Source: an uncultured Hyphomicrobiales bacterium (GTDB lineage: Bacteria > Pseudomonadota > Alphaproteobacteria > Rhizobiales > Xanthobacteraceae). Taken from it: a stretch of DNA of 64,000 nucleotides. Positions 24,941 to 34,488 of the stretch are shown piece after piece. Where the stretch lies: NCBI GenBank assembly GCA_903839845.1, contig CAIMEA010000014.1, positions 1-64,000 on the forward strand, given 5' to 3'. A program made the translations under genes and the position numbers. Under the pieces are notes generated by a model. It was given only the letters and a program-made list of their open reading frames with translations. It made no database searches and was not told the origin of the DNA. Each line of letters opens with the position of its first letter. Within the stretch, counting starts at the first letter, position 1.

Positions 24941-26569
24941 TTACTGCGCCACCACACCCTCGGGCGCGGCTTCGATATTGAAAGCGGCGGCGAACAACGC
25001 GCGGGTGTAATCGCTCTTCGGATTCTTGAACAAATCGGCGGCGGCGCCCTCCTCCACCATCTTGCCGTTGCGCAGCACCAGAAGCCGCGACGCCAGAGCC
25101 GCGACCACGCGCAGATCGTGCGAGATGAACAGATACGTCAAGTCGCGCTTCTTTTGCAGGTCGCGCAACAGATCGACCATCTGCGCCTGGATCAGCATGT
25201 CGAGCGCCGAGGTCGGCTCGTCGAGCACGATGAAGGTCGGCTCCAGCACCAATGCGCGGGCAAGCGCGATGCGCTGGCGCTGGCCGCCGGAAAATTCGTG
25301 CGGGTAGCGGAAGCGCGTTGTGGTATCGAGACCGACATCCTTGAGCGCGGCCATGACGCGGGCTTCGCGCTCTTCCGGCGTCAGCTTGGGGTGATGCACC
25401 CAGAGGCCTTCCTCGATGATGTCGGACACCGACATGCGCGGCGACAGGGAACCATACGGGTCCTGGAACACGATCTGCATGTCGCGCCGGTACGGCCGCA
25501 TCTCCTTGAACTTGAGGCCCTGGATGGTCTGGCCCATGAACACCACCGGACCTTCCGAGGAGATCAGGCGCAGGATGGCGAGGCCCAGCGTAGTCTTGCC
25601 GGAGCCGGACTCGCCGACGACGCCGAGCGTCTCGCCTTTGCGTACGTCGATGGTGATGCCGTCGACCGCCTTGATGTGGCCGACGGTTTTGCGCAGCACG
25701 CCGCGCTTGATCGGAAACCAGACTTTTAAATTGTCGGTCGAGATCACCACCGGCGCATCCGGGTTCGGCGGCGCCGGGTCGGGCTTCGGCTCGGCGGCGA
25801 GCAGCGCCTTGGTGTAGGCGTGTTCGGGCGCGGTGAAGACGCGTTCGACCGGCCCCTGCTCGACGATTTTGCCGTGCTGCATGACGCAGACCTTGTCGGC
25901 GATCTTGCGCACGATGCCGAGATCATGGGTGATGAACAGCATCGACATGCCGAGGCGCTGCTGGATATCCTTCAGCAGCTTCAATATCTGCGCCTGCACG
26001 GTGACGTCGAGCGCGGTGGTCGGCTCGTCGGCGATCAAAAGGTCCGGTTCGTTAGCGAGCGCCATCGCGATCATGACGCGCTGACGCTGGCCGCCGGACA
26101 GTTGATGCGGGTAGCTCTGCAGACGGCCGGCCGGATCGGGAATGCCGACCTGCTCCAGCAATTCGAGGATACGCGCGCGCGCGGCGCGTCCGGTGATGCC
26201 CTTGTGCAGCAGCAAGATCTCGGCGATCTGCTTTTCGATCGTATGCAGCGGATTGAGCGAGGTCATCGGCTCCTGGAAGATGATGGTGATGTCGTTGCCG
26301 CGCACCTTGCGGATCTCGTTCTCCGACATCGTCAGCATCTCGCGGTCCTTGAACGCGATCGACCCCGACGGATGATGCGCCGCCGGATAGGGCAACAGCT
26401 TCATCACCGACAAAGCGGTCACCGACTTGCCGGAGCCGGACTCGCCGACCAGCGCGACCGTTTCACCCTTGCCGATGTCGAAAGACACCCGGTCGACCGC
26501 GAGAATTTCGCGCGTGCCAATGCCGAAGGCGACGGACAGGTCCTTGACGCTGAGGAGAGGCTCGCTCAT
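24941..26569 (-). CDS. yejF: Peptide ABC transporter, fused double ATP-binding protein (YejF type)
   Basis: 542 aa with two complete ATPase domains. Domain 1 has Walker A GESGSGKSVT and signature LSGGQRQR; domain 2 has GESGSGKTTL and FSGGQRQR. Both have Walker B with DEPT. Fusion of the two ATPases is the YejF architecture, whereas Opp/Dpp keep them separate. The ATG at 26569 overlaps the stop of the yejE gene by four bases; a longer frame to 26953 lies inside that gene. The ATPase powers uptake of peptides. Confidence 0.93.
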   Translation of the reverse strand: MSEPLLSVKDLSVAFGIGTREILAVDRVSFDIGKGETVALVGESGSGKSVTALSVMKLLPYPAAHHPSGSIAFKDREMLTMSENEIRKVRGNDITIIFQEPMTSLNPLHTIEKQIAEILLLHKGITGRAARARILELLEQVGIPDPAGRLQSYPHQLSGGQRQRVMIAMALANEPDLLIADEPTTALDVTVQAQILKLLKDIQQRLGMSMLFITHDLGIVRKIADKVCVMQHGKIVEQGPVERVFTAPEHAYTKALLAAEPKPDPAPPNPDAPVVISTDNLKVWFPIKRGVLRKTVGHIKAVDGITIDVRKGETLGVVGESGSGKTTLGLAILRLISSEGPVVFMGQTIQGLKFKEMRPYRRDMQIVFQDPYGSLSPRMSVSDIIEEGLWVHHPKLTPEEREARVMAALKDVGLDTTTRFRYPHEFSGGQRQRIALARALVLEPTFIVLDEPTSALDMLIQAQMVDLLRDLQKKRDLTYLFISHDLRVVAALASRLLVLRNGKMVEEGAAADLFKNPKSDYTRALFAAAFNIEAAPEGVVAQ

Positions 26570-27759
26570 CGAAACGTCTTCCTTGGATCGAAGGCATCGC
26601 GCACGCCTTCGCCGATGAAAATCAGCAGCGACAGCATGATGGCGATCGAGAAGAAGCCGGTCAGGCCGAGCCACGGCGCTTGCACATTGGCCTTGCCCTG
26701 GCTGAGCAATTCGCCGAGCGACGGCGAACCGGGCGGCAGGCCGAAGCCGAGGAAATCGAGCGCCGTCAGCGTCATCACCGATGACGACAGAATGAATGGC
26801 AGGAAGGTCATGGTCGCGACCATGGCGTTCGGCAGCAAATGGCGGAAAATGATGGTGCCGTTCGAGACGCCGAGCGCGCGCGCCGCCTGGATATATTCGA
26901 AATTGCGGCCGCGCAGGAACTCGGCGCGCACCAGCCCGACGAGAGAAACCCAAGAGAACAGCAGCAGAATGCCGAGCAGCACAAAGAAGCCCGGCACCAG
27001 CACCGACGAAATGATGAGCAATAGATATAGCGACGGAATCGAGGTCCAGATTTCGATGAAGCGCTGGAACAAGAGATCGACCCAGCCGCCGAAATAGCCC
27101 TGCACCGCGCCGGCGGCGATGCCGATCACCGACGATACGATGGTCAGCGCCAGGCCGAACAGCACCGAGATGCGGAAGCCGTAGATCAATCGCGCCACCA
27201 CGTCGCGGCCGCCGTCGTCAGTGCCGAGCCAATTGGTCTCGACCTCGCCGCACTTGGCGAAGCCGTTCTTGGCGGCGAAGGCGCAGTCCTTCTCGTTGAG
27301 CATCCAGGTCGGCTTGGACGGGAATGGCGATGGCGGCTTGCTCACCTGCGTGCCGTAGGAAAAGCGGATCGGCGGCCAGATCACCGTGCCGTTCTCCTGC
27401 TTGATCAGACCCATCAGATAGTCGTCGCGATAATCCGCCGCGGTGCCGAACAGCAGCGGATCCTTCTCCTTGGCGAAGGCCGTATCGGGATAGGTCACCA
27501 CCGCCGGAAAAAACGACTGGCCGTTGACGTGGATATAGATCGGCTTGTCGTTGGCGACGAACTCGGCGAACAGCGACAGGACGAACATCGCCAGGAACAC
27601 CCACAGCGACCAGTAGCCGCGGCGATTGGCCTTGAAGCTTTCCCAGCGGCGCTTGTTGAGCGGCGACACCTTGATCCAGCGCCGCGACGGCGGCACGTCG
27701 AGCCCGCCGACGCCGACGGCCGTATTATCGGGGGATTTGATCGAGGGTTGCGCGTCCAC
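26566..27759 (-). CDS. yejE: Peptide ABC transporter permease (YejE type)
   Basis: 397 aa permease of the OppC/DppC family with the long periplasmic insertion of YejE between helix 1 and the core (about 70-190, containing PPIRFSYGTQ and WLGTDDGGRDVVARLIYG). The EAA loop is EYIQAARALGVSNGTIIFRH. It starts with GTG at 27759, one base after the yejB stop region, and overlaps yejF by four bases. Confidence 0.92.
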   Translation of the reverse strand: MDAQPSIKSPDNTAVGVGGLDVPPSRRWIKVSPLNKRRWESFKANRRGYWSLWVFLAMFVLSLFAEFVANDKPIYIHVNGQSFFPAVVTYPDTAFAKEKDPLLFGTAADYRDDYLMGLIKQENGTVIWPPIRFSYGTQVSKPPSPFPSKPTWMLNEKDCAFAAKNGFAKCGEVETNWLGTDDGGRDVVARLIYGFRISVLFGLALTIVSSVIGIAAGAVQGYFGGWVDLLFQRFIEIWTSIPSLYLLLIISSVLVPGFFVLLGILLLFSWVSLVGLVRAEFLRGRNFEYIQAARALGVSNGTIIFRHLLPNAMVATMTFLPFILSSSVMTLTALDFLGFGLPPGSPSLGELLSQGKANVQAPWLGLTGFFSIAIMLSLLIFIGEGVRDAFDPRKTFR

Positions 27760-27760
27760 C

Positions 27761-28873
27761 TCAGACCTCCCGCGACTCGAAATCGATGCGCGGATCGATC
27801 CAGGTATATGTGAGATCGGAAATCAGGTTCACCACGACGCCAACCAGCGAGAAGATATAGAGCGTGGCGAAGACCACCGGATAATCGCGGTTCAGCACGC
27901 TCTCGAAGCCCAACAAACCGAGCCCGTCGAGCGAGAAGATCGTCTCGATCAGCAGCGAGCCGGTAAAGAAGGCATGCACGAAGGCCGACGGGAAACCGGC
28001 GATGACGATCAACATCGCGTTGCGGAAAACATGGCCATAAAGCACCTGGTTGCGCGAGCAGCCCTTGGCGCGCGCGGTCAGCACATATTGCTTGCGGATT
28101 TCCTCGAGAAACGAATTCTTGGTCAGCAGCGTCATGGTGGCGAAGGCCGACAGCGCCATGGCGATGATCGGTAACGTCAGATGCCAAAAATAGTCGATGA
28201 CCTGCCGGTACCAGGGCAGCGCATGGAAATTCTCCGACACCAGCCCGCGCAAGGGAAACCAGTCGAGGAACGAGCCGCCGGCGAACAGGATGATCAACAG
28301 GATGGCGAACAAAAAGCCGGGGATGGCGTAGCCGACGATGATGACGCTCGAGGTCCACATATCAAAGCGCGAGCCGTCATCGACCGCCTTCTTGATGCCG
28401 AGCGGAATCGAAATGAGGTAAGTCAACAGCATCATCCAGATGCCGAGCGACATCGATACCGGCATCTTCTCCTTGATCAGTTGCAGCACGCTGACGTCGC
28501 GGAAATAGCTGTTGCCGAAATCGAAGCGGGCATAGTTCCACAGCATCAGGCCGAAGCGCTCATAGGCCGGTTTGTCGAAGCCGAACTGCTTTTCCAGCTT
28601 CTTGATGAATTCGGGGTCCAGCCCCTGCGCGCCGCGATACTTGGAACTGACGGCATCGACGGCGCCGCCGCCTTGCATTGCGCGGTTGCCGAAGTCGCCG
28701 CCGGGGGAACCGGAGATGCGCGAGGTGGCGCCGGTGTCGGAACCCGACAGTTTGGCGATCACCTGCTCGACCGGGCCGCCGGGTGCGAACTGCACGACCA
28801 CGAAGGCGACGAACATGATGCCCAGCATGGTGGGGACGATGAACAGCAGGCGGCGGATGATATAGGCGGTCAT
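27761..28873 (-). CDS. yejB: Peptide ABC transporter permease (YejB type)
   Basis: 370 aa permease of the OppB/DppB family. It opens with the standard MTAYIIRRLLFIVPTMLGIM helix; the EAA loop YVLTARAKGCSRNQVLYGH is clear, with about six helices in total. A long periplasmic loop after helix 1 (about 45-130) is typical of YejB. It lies immediately upstream of yejE and downstream of the two binding-protein genes. Confidence 0.92.
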   Translation of the reverse strand: MTAYIIRRLLFIVPTMLGIMFVAFVVVQFAPGGPVEQVIAKLSGSDTGATSRISGSPGGDFGNRAMQGGGAVDAVSSKYRGAQGLDPEFIKKLEKQFGFDKPAYERFGLMLWNYARFDFGNSYFRDVSVLQLIKEKMPVSMSLGIWMMLLTYLISIPLGIKKAVDDGSRFDMWTSSVIIVGYAIPGFLFAILLIILFAGGSFLDWFPLRGLVSENFHALPWYRQVIDYFWHLTLPIIAMALSAFATMTLLTKNSFLEEIRKQYVLTARAKGCSRNQVLYGHVFRNAMLIVIAGFPSAFVHAFFTGSLLIETIFSLDGLGLLGFESVLNRDYPVVFATLYIFSLVGVVVNLISDLTYTWIDPRIDFESREV

Positions 28874-28917
28874 GGGACTCTTTTATGCTGAACGCACGAT
28901 GTCGTCGATGTCTAACT

Positions 28918-29005
28918 CCGTCATGCCCGGCCTTGTGCCAGGCATCCACGTCTTTCTAGCTTTCCAAGAAGGCGTGGATGGCCGGGACAAGCCCGGCCAT
29001 GACGG
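28918..29005. repeat. Palindromic repeat, arms CCGTCATG... / ...CATGACGG
   Basis: Fills the spacer between the second binding protein and yejB. Outer arms CCGTCATGCCCGGC and GCCCGGCCATGACGG enclose inner arms GCATCCACG / CGTGGATG. The unit resembles the insertion inside polA at 51136-51232, including the ATGGCCGGG...AAGCCCGG pattern. Confidence 0.8.
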
Positions 29006-29013
29006 TGAATAAA

Positions 29014-30858
29014 TCACCCCTTCTTTTCATCCGCCCACCAGGTGTCGGGAATGCCGCGCGCGTAGCGTGGCTGGCGGTCGGGATGCGCAAAGACGTCCCA
29101 ATAGGCGATGCGGTGCGAGGCCAGATACCATTGCGGCACCCAATAACGTCCGGCGCGGACGACGCGATCGAGCGCCTTGCAGGCGGTGGTCAGTTCGCCC
29201 CGCGTTTTGGCGGCAATGATGAGATCGACCAGCGCGTCGACCGCCGGATCGGCGATGCCGGCGAGGTTCTGCGACCCCTTGGTCGCCGCCGCCTGCGAAC
29301 TGAAATAGTTGCGCAGCGAATCGCCCGGCGTCGATGAGAAGCTCATGCGCTCGACGGTGATGTCGAAATCGAAATCGTCGACGCGCTTGCGGTATTGCAC
29401 CGGATCGACGAGGCGCAAAGTCGCCTGCAGGCCGAGCGCCTCCAAAGTCTTGATGTAAGCGAGGTGATGCGGATTGAAGCTCGGCTCTTCCGACAGAAAT
29501 TCGATGTCGAAGGGCTGGCCGTTCGCCTGCATGCGTTTGCCGTCTTTTAAGGTGCAGCCGGCATCCGCCAACAATTGCTGCGCCAGCCGCAGCGCGCGGC
29601 GGTCCTGGCCGGAGCCGTCGGTGACCGGCGGCACATAAGGCTCGCCGAAAACCTCGTCGGGCAGTTTGCCGCGGAACGGCTCGAGCAGCGCCAGCTCGGC
29701 GGCGTCCGGTTTTCCCGTCGCCATCATCGGCGAATTCTGAAACACCGAATGGGTGCGCTTGTAGGCACCGTACATGATGTTCTTGTTGATCAATTCGAAG
29801 TCGAAGGCATTGATCAGCGCGTCGCGCACGCGCTTGTCCTTGAATTTCTCGCGCCGCATGTTCATGAACCAGCCTTGCGCGCCGGACGGCGTCTCGTCCG
29901 GAATAACGTCGCGCTTGACGCGGCCGTCCTTGAAGGCCGGGAAGTCGTAGCGCGTCGCCCAGGTGCGCGCGGTGTATTCCTCGCGGAACAGATAATTTTT
30001 CGCGGTGAAGCCGACGAAGGCTACTTCGCGGTCGCGATAATATTCGTAACGGATGGTATCGAAGTTGTTGAGGCCCTTCATCACCGGAAGGTTCGCGCCC
30101 CACCAATCCTCGACGCGATCGAATTCGATGAAGTGCCCGACCTCGACCCGTCCGACCTTGTAAGGCCCGCTGCCGAGCGGCGGCGTCAAAGTCGTCTGGT
30201 CGAATTCGTTTTTGGCATAGAACGCACGGGAGAAAATCGGCAGGGCGGCGACGAACAAAGGCACGTCGCGGCCGCGCTTGGCGCCGAACTTTGCCACCAA
30301 TATGCGGTCGTCGATCGCTTCCGCGCCGGCAAAATCGCGCAACAACTGGGTGATGATCGGGTGGCCTCTTTCCTTCAGCGTCGTCAGCGACCACACAACA
30401 TCCTGCGCGGTGATCGGCGTTCCGTCGTGGAATTTCGCGCCCTCGCGCATCGTAAACCGATAGGTCAGACCGTTATCGGTGATGCGGACGCTTTTTGCCG
30501 CCAGCCCATACATCGCGTCCGGTTCGTCGGCCGAGCGCGCCATCAGGCTGGCGAAAATGTAATCCATGCCGAGCGCGCCATTGCCCTTGAGAATGTAGGC
30601 ATTGAGCGAATCGAAAGTCAGGAACGAGCCGTTATAGCCGCGGCTGCCGACGGCTTCGGAATACACGCCGCCCTTGGGTGCGCTCGGATTGACGTAGGCG
30701 AAATTCGCAAAGTCGGCCGGATATTGCAGATCGCCGAAGGCTGACATGCCGTGGCGGTCGGTGTCGAGGGCGATGTCTTGAGCGAGGGTGGACGAATTGA
30801 ATTTCGCGACGGCCAGCGCGCCGGCCGAGAGTATGAGCGCGTTGCGGCGTGTGATCAC
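29014..30858 (-). CDS. Extracellular peptide-binding protein, second copy (YejA type)
   Basis: 614 aa periplasmic solute-binding protein (SBP family 5). The N-terminus TRRNALILSAGALAVAKF resembles a twin-arginine signal. Core motifs GDLQYPADFANFAYVNPSAP, MREGAKFHDGTPITAQDV and LGSGPYKVG are the YejA subgroup. The start is GTG at 30858, which overlaps the stop of the preceding paralogue (GTGA), proving coupled translation. It presents peptides to YejBEF. Two binding proteins per importer suggests different ligand ranges. Confidence 0.9.
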   Translation of the reverse strand: MITRRNALILSAGALAVAKFNSSTLAQDIALDTDRHGMSAFGDLQYPADFANFAYVNPSAPKGGVYSEAVGSRGYNGSFLTFDSLNAYILKGNGALGMDYIFASLMARSADEPDAMYGLAAKSVRITDNGLTYRFTMREGAKFHDGTPITAQDVVWSLTTLKERGHPIITQLLRDFAGAEAIDDRILVAKFGAKRGRDVPLFVAALPIFSRAFYAKNEFDQTTLTPPLGSGPYKVGRVEVGHFIEFDRVEDWWGANLPVMKGLNNFDTIRYEYYRDREVAFVGFTAKNYLFREEYTARTWATRYDFPAFKDGRVKRDVIPDETPSGAQGWFMNMRREKFKDKRVRDALINAFDFELINKNIMYGAYKRTHSVFQNSPMMATGKPDAAELALLEPFRGKLPDEVFGEPYVPPVTDGSGQDRRALRLAQQLLADAGCTLKDGKRMQANGQPFDIEFLSEEPSFNPHHLAYIKTLEALGLQATLRLVDPVQYRKRVDDFDFDITVERMSFSSTPGDSLRNYFSSQAAATKGSQNLAGIADPAVDALVDLIIAAKTRGELTTACKALDRVVRAGRYWVPQWYLASHRIAYWDVFAHPDRQPRYARGIPDTWWADEKKG

Positions 30859-32756
30859 GAGCGCTGCGGCACCTTGGCCGCCTTGTCCGCGTCGAACCAC
30901 CAGACGGTCGGAAACGCCGCCGCCGCGTATTTCGGCATATTGTCGGGATGGCCGAAACGGTCCCAGCGCGCGCTGCGCTGCTTGCCATAGGTCCACTGCG
31001 GCACGACGTAGAAATTCCACAACAGTACCCGGTCGAGCGCCTTGGTGGCGGCGACCAGGTCGTCGCGATCTTTGGCGAAGATCACGCGGTCGATCAATTT
31101 GTCGATCGCCGGATTCTTGATGCCGATCAGGTTGCGCGAGCCGGGCTGATCGGCCGCCTGCGAACTCCAGAAGCCGCGCTGCTCGTTGCCCGGTGACAGC
31201 GACTGACCCCACGACGCGACGATGATGTCGTAGTCCCACTGCCGCAGCCGGTTTTCATATTGCGCGGCATCGACCGTCCGACTGGTGACAGTAATGCCGA
31301 GCCGTTCGAGCGACGGCTTGTAGAACAGCACGAAGCGTTCGGTCGCCGGGTCGTCGACCAGAAACTCAATGCCGAACTGCTCGCCGGTTTTGACATTGAC
31401 CAGCTTGGTATCCTTGATCTCGTAGCCGGCATCGCGGAACAATTTGAGCGCGTCGCGCAAATTATTGCGCAGCGCCTGCTGGTCGCCGCCTTTCGGATTG
31501 CTGTAGGGCGTGGTGAAAACCTCCGGCGGCACCTGATCCTTCACAGTGTTGAGAATTTCCAGCTCGCGGCCTTCCGGCAGGCCCGACGAGGCGAGTTCGG
31601 TGCCCTCGAAGTAGCTGGCGATGCGCCGGTACTGGCCGAAGAAAATCTGCTTGTTCATTTCCTCGAAGTCGAAGGCGAAGTTGAAAGCGCGCCGCACGCG
31701 CGGGTCCTTGAACTTGTCGCGGCGGATATTGAAGGTGAAGGCCTGCATCACGCCGAGATTGCGGATGGCGAATTCCTCCAGCACGACTTTTTTGTCGCGC
31801 ACCGCCGGAAAATCGTAGGCTGTCGCCCAGTTCTTGGCGCTGTTCTCGGTGCGCCAGTCGACCTGATCGCCTTTGAACGCTTCCAGCGCGACGGTCGAGT
31901 CGCGGAAATATTCGTAGCGGATCTGCTGGAAATTGCGGGTGCCGATGACGACGTTGAGATCCTTGCCCCAGTAATTGTCGACCTTCTCGTAGACCAGCGT
32001 GCGGCCGGGCGCGAAGTCCTTCAGCCGATACGGACCGGAGCCGAGCGGCGGCTCCAATGTTGTCTGCGTCACGTCGCGCTTCTTGCCGGACTTGTCGGCG
32101 CCCTCCCACCAGTGCTTCGCCAGCACCGGCAACTGGCCGACGATCTGCGGCAATTCGCGATTGCCCGGGCCGTCGAAGGTGAAGGTGATCTCGCGTTCGC
32201 CGGTCTTCTCCGCCTTGGTGACGTGGCGGTAATAGGCGCCGAGTTGCGGGCTGTTTTCCTTGAAGGCGTTGAACGAGAAAATCACGTCCTCGGGCGTCAC
32301 CGGTTTGCCGTCGTGCCAGCGCGCAGCGGCGCGCAGCCGGTAGGTCACGGAAGCAAAATCGTCCGGATGGCTGACCGCTTCGGCGAGCAGACCGTATTCG
32401 GTCGAGACCTCGTCGAGCGCCGCCGTCATCAAGGTTTCGTTCGCCAGCTCAGTCCCGATAGCGATCGAGCCCTTTACGCCGGCGACAACGGTGTTGAAAT
32501 TGTCGAAGGTACCGAAGGCGACCTGGCGCACCGTGCCGCCCTGCGGCGCCGTCGGATTGACGTAGTCGAAATTCCTGAAGCCCTCGGGGTATTTCAGGTC
32601 GCCGAACAGCGACAGGCCGTGCTTCCACTTCTTGTCTTGCGGCATGCCTTGCGCGGCGGCGGGTCCGGCAGCGGGCAAGCCGCCAAGCGCGCCAAAGGCA
32701 GACGCGGCGAGTGCCGCGGCGGTGGCGCGCATCAGGGAGCGTCTGGTCAATGTCAT
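30855..32756 (-). CDS. Extracellular peptide-binding protein, first copy (YejA type)
   Basis: 633 aa, first gene of the yej operon. It begins MTLTRRSLMRATAAALAASA, a twin-arginine-type signal; a TTG two codons upstream is possible but less likely. SBP family 5 motifs: FGDLKYPEGFRNFDYVNPTA, RAAARWHDGKPVTPEDV, LGSGPYRLKDF. Clearly paralogous to the next gene along the full length, but with different lengths and diverged pocket regions. YejA homologues bind oligopeptides or the antibiotic microcin C. Confidence 0.9.
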   Translation of the reverse strand: MTLTRRSLMRATAAALAASAFGALGGLPAAGPAAAQGMPQDKKWKHGLSLFGDLKYPEGFRNFDYVNPTAPQGGTVRQVAFGTFDNFNTVVAGVKGSIAIGTELANETLMTAALDEVSTEYGLLAEAVSHPDDFASVTYRLRAAARWHDGKPVTPEDVIFSFNAFKENSPQLGAYYRHVTKAEKTGEREITFTFDGPGNRELPQIVGQLPVLAKHWWEGADKSGKKRDVTQTTLEPPLGSGPYRLKDFAPGRTLVYEKVDNYWGKDLNVVIGTRNFQQIRYEYFRDSTVALEAFKGDQVDWRTENSAKNWATAYDFPAVRDKKVVLEEFAIRNLGVMQAFTFNIRRDKFKDPRVRRAFNFAFDFEEMNKQIFFGQYRRIASYFEGTELASSGLPEGRELEILNTVKDQVPPEVFTTPYSNPKGGDQQALRNNLRDALKLFRDAGYEIKDTKLVNVKTGEQFGIEFLVDDPATERFVLFYKPSLERLGITVTSRTVDAAQYENRLRQWDYDIIVASWGQSLSPGNEQRGFWSSQAADQPGSRNLIGIKNPAIDKLIDRVIFAKDRDDLVAATKALDRVLLWNFYVVPQWTYGKQRSARWDRFGHPDNMPKYAAAAFPTVWWFDADKAAKVPQRS

Positions 32757-32871
32757 GGACAATCCGTTCCTGCGAAAAGCACCCGCCCGCCATCATATCC
32801 CGACGGAATCGCGGGAGATTATGTCGGTTTTTCGGTCCACTACCAGCGGCGCGGCGACGCAGGGTTCCAAA

Positions 32872-32901
32872 ACAAAACGGCCGGGCTTTGGGCCCGGCCG
32901 T
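32872..32901 (-). terminator. Terminator of the CycM-like cytochrome gene
   Basis: On the minus strand the stem ACGGCCGGGC / GCCCGGCCGT (32878-32901) is followed by TTTTGTTTTGG, 25 bases downstream of the cytochrome stop. This is a good intrinsic terminator. Confidence 0.8.
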
Positions 32902-32925
32902 CTGGTTGAACGATCTTGTCGGCGC

Positions 32926-33546
32926 CTAGTGCTTCATGGCGGGCGCCGCAGCCGGGGCCGCGGGAGCGGCAGGCTTGGCTGCATCCGCAGGCTTGGCAGC
33001 GCCGGCGGCGGCGGCTTTCGGCATCGGCTGCGGGCTGTCCGACAGCGTGTTGAGGTAATCGATCACGTCGGCGCGCTGCTGGCCACGCGACAGGCCGGCG
33101 AAGGTCATGTTGGTGCCCGGGATATAGCCGCGCGGATTGGCCAGGAAGGCGTAAAGCTCGCCGAAGGTCCAGGTGCCGCCCTTGGCCTTCATCGCCGCCG
33201 AATAGTTGAACCCGGCTTCCGACGCGCGGGCGCGGCCGACGATCCCATAGAGATTGGGACCGACGCGGTTCGGACCGCCCTTCTCGAAGGTGTGGCAAGC
33301 GCCGCATTGCTTGGCGGTCGCCTGGCCTTTTTCGACCGAGGCGCTGGCGAGCATCGCTTCCATCGGCTCTTCCGCCGCCGCCGGGCCGGCCTTCTCGCCG
33401 GCGCCTTCCTTGACGGCAATCGCATAGCCGGGCTTTTCCGGCTTCTGCGGCGCGAACAGCGCGCCGGCGGCGATATTGAGCGACAGCGTGATCAGGACGC
33501 ACCCGAGCAGGGCGCCGAGAACTTTATTGAGTTCGAAGGAATTCAT
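32926..33546 (-). CDS. Membrane-anchored class I cytochrome c (CycM-like)
   Basis: 206 aa from the ATG at 33546. One uncleaved N-terminal helix (VLGALLGCVLITLSLNIAAG) anchors a cytochrome c domain with heme motif CGACH (81-85) and the Met ligand M147 in PGTNMTFAGL. The chain ends in an Ala/Pro/Lys-rich tail. Similar anchored cytochromes (CycM) pass electrons from the bc1 complex to aa3 oxidase in Bradyrhizobium. Position next to kdsB and pheA matches that group. A frame extending to 33648 is not needed. Confidence 0.9.
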   Translation of the reverse strand: MNSFELNKVLGALLGCVLITLSLNIAAGALFAPQKPEKPGYAIAVKEGAGEKAGPAAAEEPMEAMLASASVEKGQATAKQCGACHTFEKGGPNRVGPNLYGIVGRARASEAGFNYSAAMKAKGGTWTFGELYAFLANPRGYIPGTNMTFAGLSRGQQRADVIDYLNTLSDSPQPMPKAAAAGAAKPADAAKPAAPAAPAAAPAMKH

Positions 33547-33705
33547 CGACTTTGGGCTCCCGGAGCGGGCGCGAGACGGCACAGGGTGGGTCGCCGCCGA
33601 GGATTGCGGCAGCGGCGGACAGATACCGGTTTGCCCGCGCTCTGGCAACCCGTATAAGCGCCACTATAACCACCAATATTCCCGGCTGGCAGTTCGACAT
33701 TCGTC

Positions 33706-34434
33706 ATGTCCCGCACAATTATTCTGATACCGGCCCGCATGGCCTCGACCCGTCTGCCGGGCAAGCCTTTGGCCGATATCCACGGCCTGCCGATGATCGT
33801 CCACGTTCAGCGCCGCGCCCAAGAGGCCGGCATCGGCGAGGCCATCGTGGCGACCGATTCGGAGGCGGTGCAGGCGGCGGTGGAAAAGGCCGGCGGCCGC
33901 GCGGTGATGACCGGCTCCGGCCACCAGTCCGGCTCCGATCGCATTTTCGAGGCGCTCGAGGCGCTTGACCCGGAGCACCGCATCGACACGATCGTCAATG
34001 TGCAGGGCGACCTGCCGACCATCGACCCGGCCGAGATTCGCGCCGCGCTCAAGCCCCTCGCCGACCCTGCCGTCGACATCGCCACGCTCGCCGCCGTCAT
34101 CCATGACCCGACCGACCGCACCAATCCGAACGTGGTCAAGGTGTCGGGGCCGATGCTAGCGGCCGGCCTGATGCGCGGCAAAACCTTTACCCGCGCCGAT
34201 GCGCAAGGCGCCGGGCCGCATTATCATCACATCGGCCTTTACGCCTACCGGCGCGCGGCGCTGGAGCGGTTCGTCAAGCTGCCGCCGTCGGCCAATGAAA
34301 TGCGCGAGCGGCTGGAGCAGCTGCGCGCGCTCGACAATGGCATGCGCATCGATGTCGCTATCGTCGACAGCGTGCCGCTCGGCGTCGATACGCCGGAGGA
34401 TCTGGCCAAGGCGCGCGCCATGCTCGGCGGTTGA
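33706..34434 (+). CDS. kdsB: 3-deoxy-manno-octulosonate cytidylyltransferase KdsB
   Basis: 242 aa. Activates Kdo as CMP-Kdo for the inner core of lipopolysaccharide. The nucleotide-binding N-terminus [19 protein letters not shown] is diagnostic; [15 protein letters not shown] and [20 protein letters not shown] follow at the expected places. Length is standard. It is divergent from the cytochrome gene and 54 bases upstream of pheA. Confidence 0.94.
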   Translation: MSRTIILIPARMASTRLPGKPLADIHGLPMIVHVQRRAQEAGIGEAIVATDSEAVQAAVEKAGGRAVMTGSGHQSGSDRIFEALEALDPEHRIDTIVNVQGDLPTIDPAEIRAALKPLADPAVDIATLAAVIHDPTDRTNPNVVKVSGPMLAAGLMRGKTFTRADAQGAGPHYHHIGLYAYRRAALERFVKLPPSANEMRERLEQLRALDNGMRIDVAIVDSVPLGVDTPEDLAKARAMLGG

Positions 34435-34488
34435 CTTGAGGTTGCGGGTCTGCGCAAGGATCGCCGAATAGGCGACGAGGATTCAGCG

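Noticed and set aside
26570-26953. N-terminal extension of the YejF-type ATPase
   Set aside because: Lies within yejE out of frame; ATPase domain 1 begins right after the ATG at 26569.
31260-32909. 549-codon open frame antisense to the first YejA-type gene
   Set aside because: Composition is that of a reverse-strand shadow, with no signal or motif.
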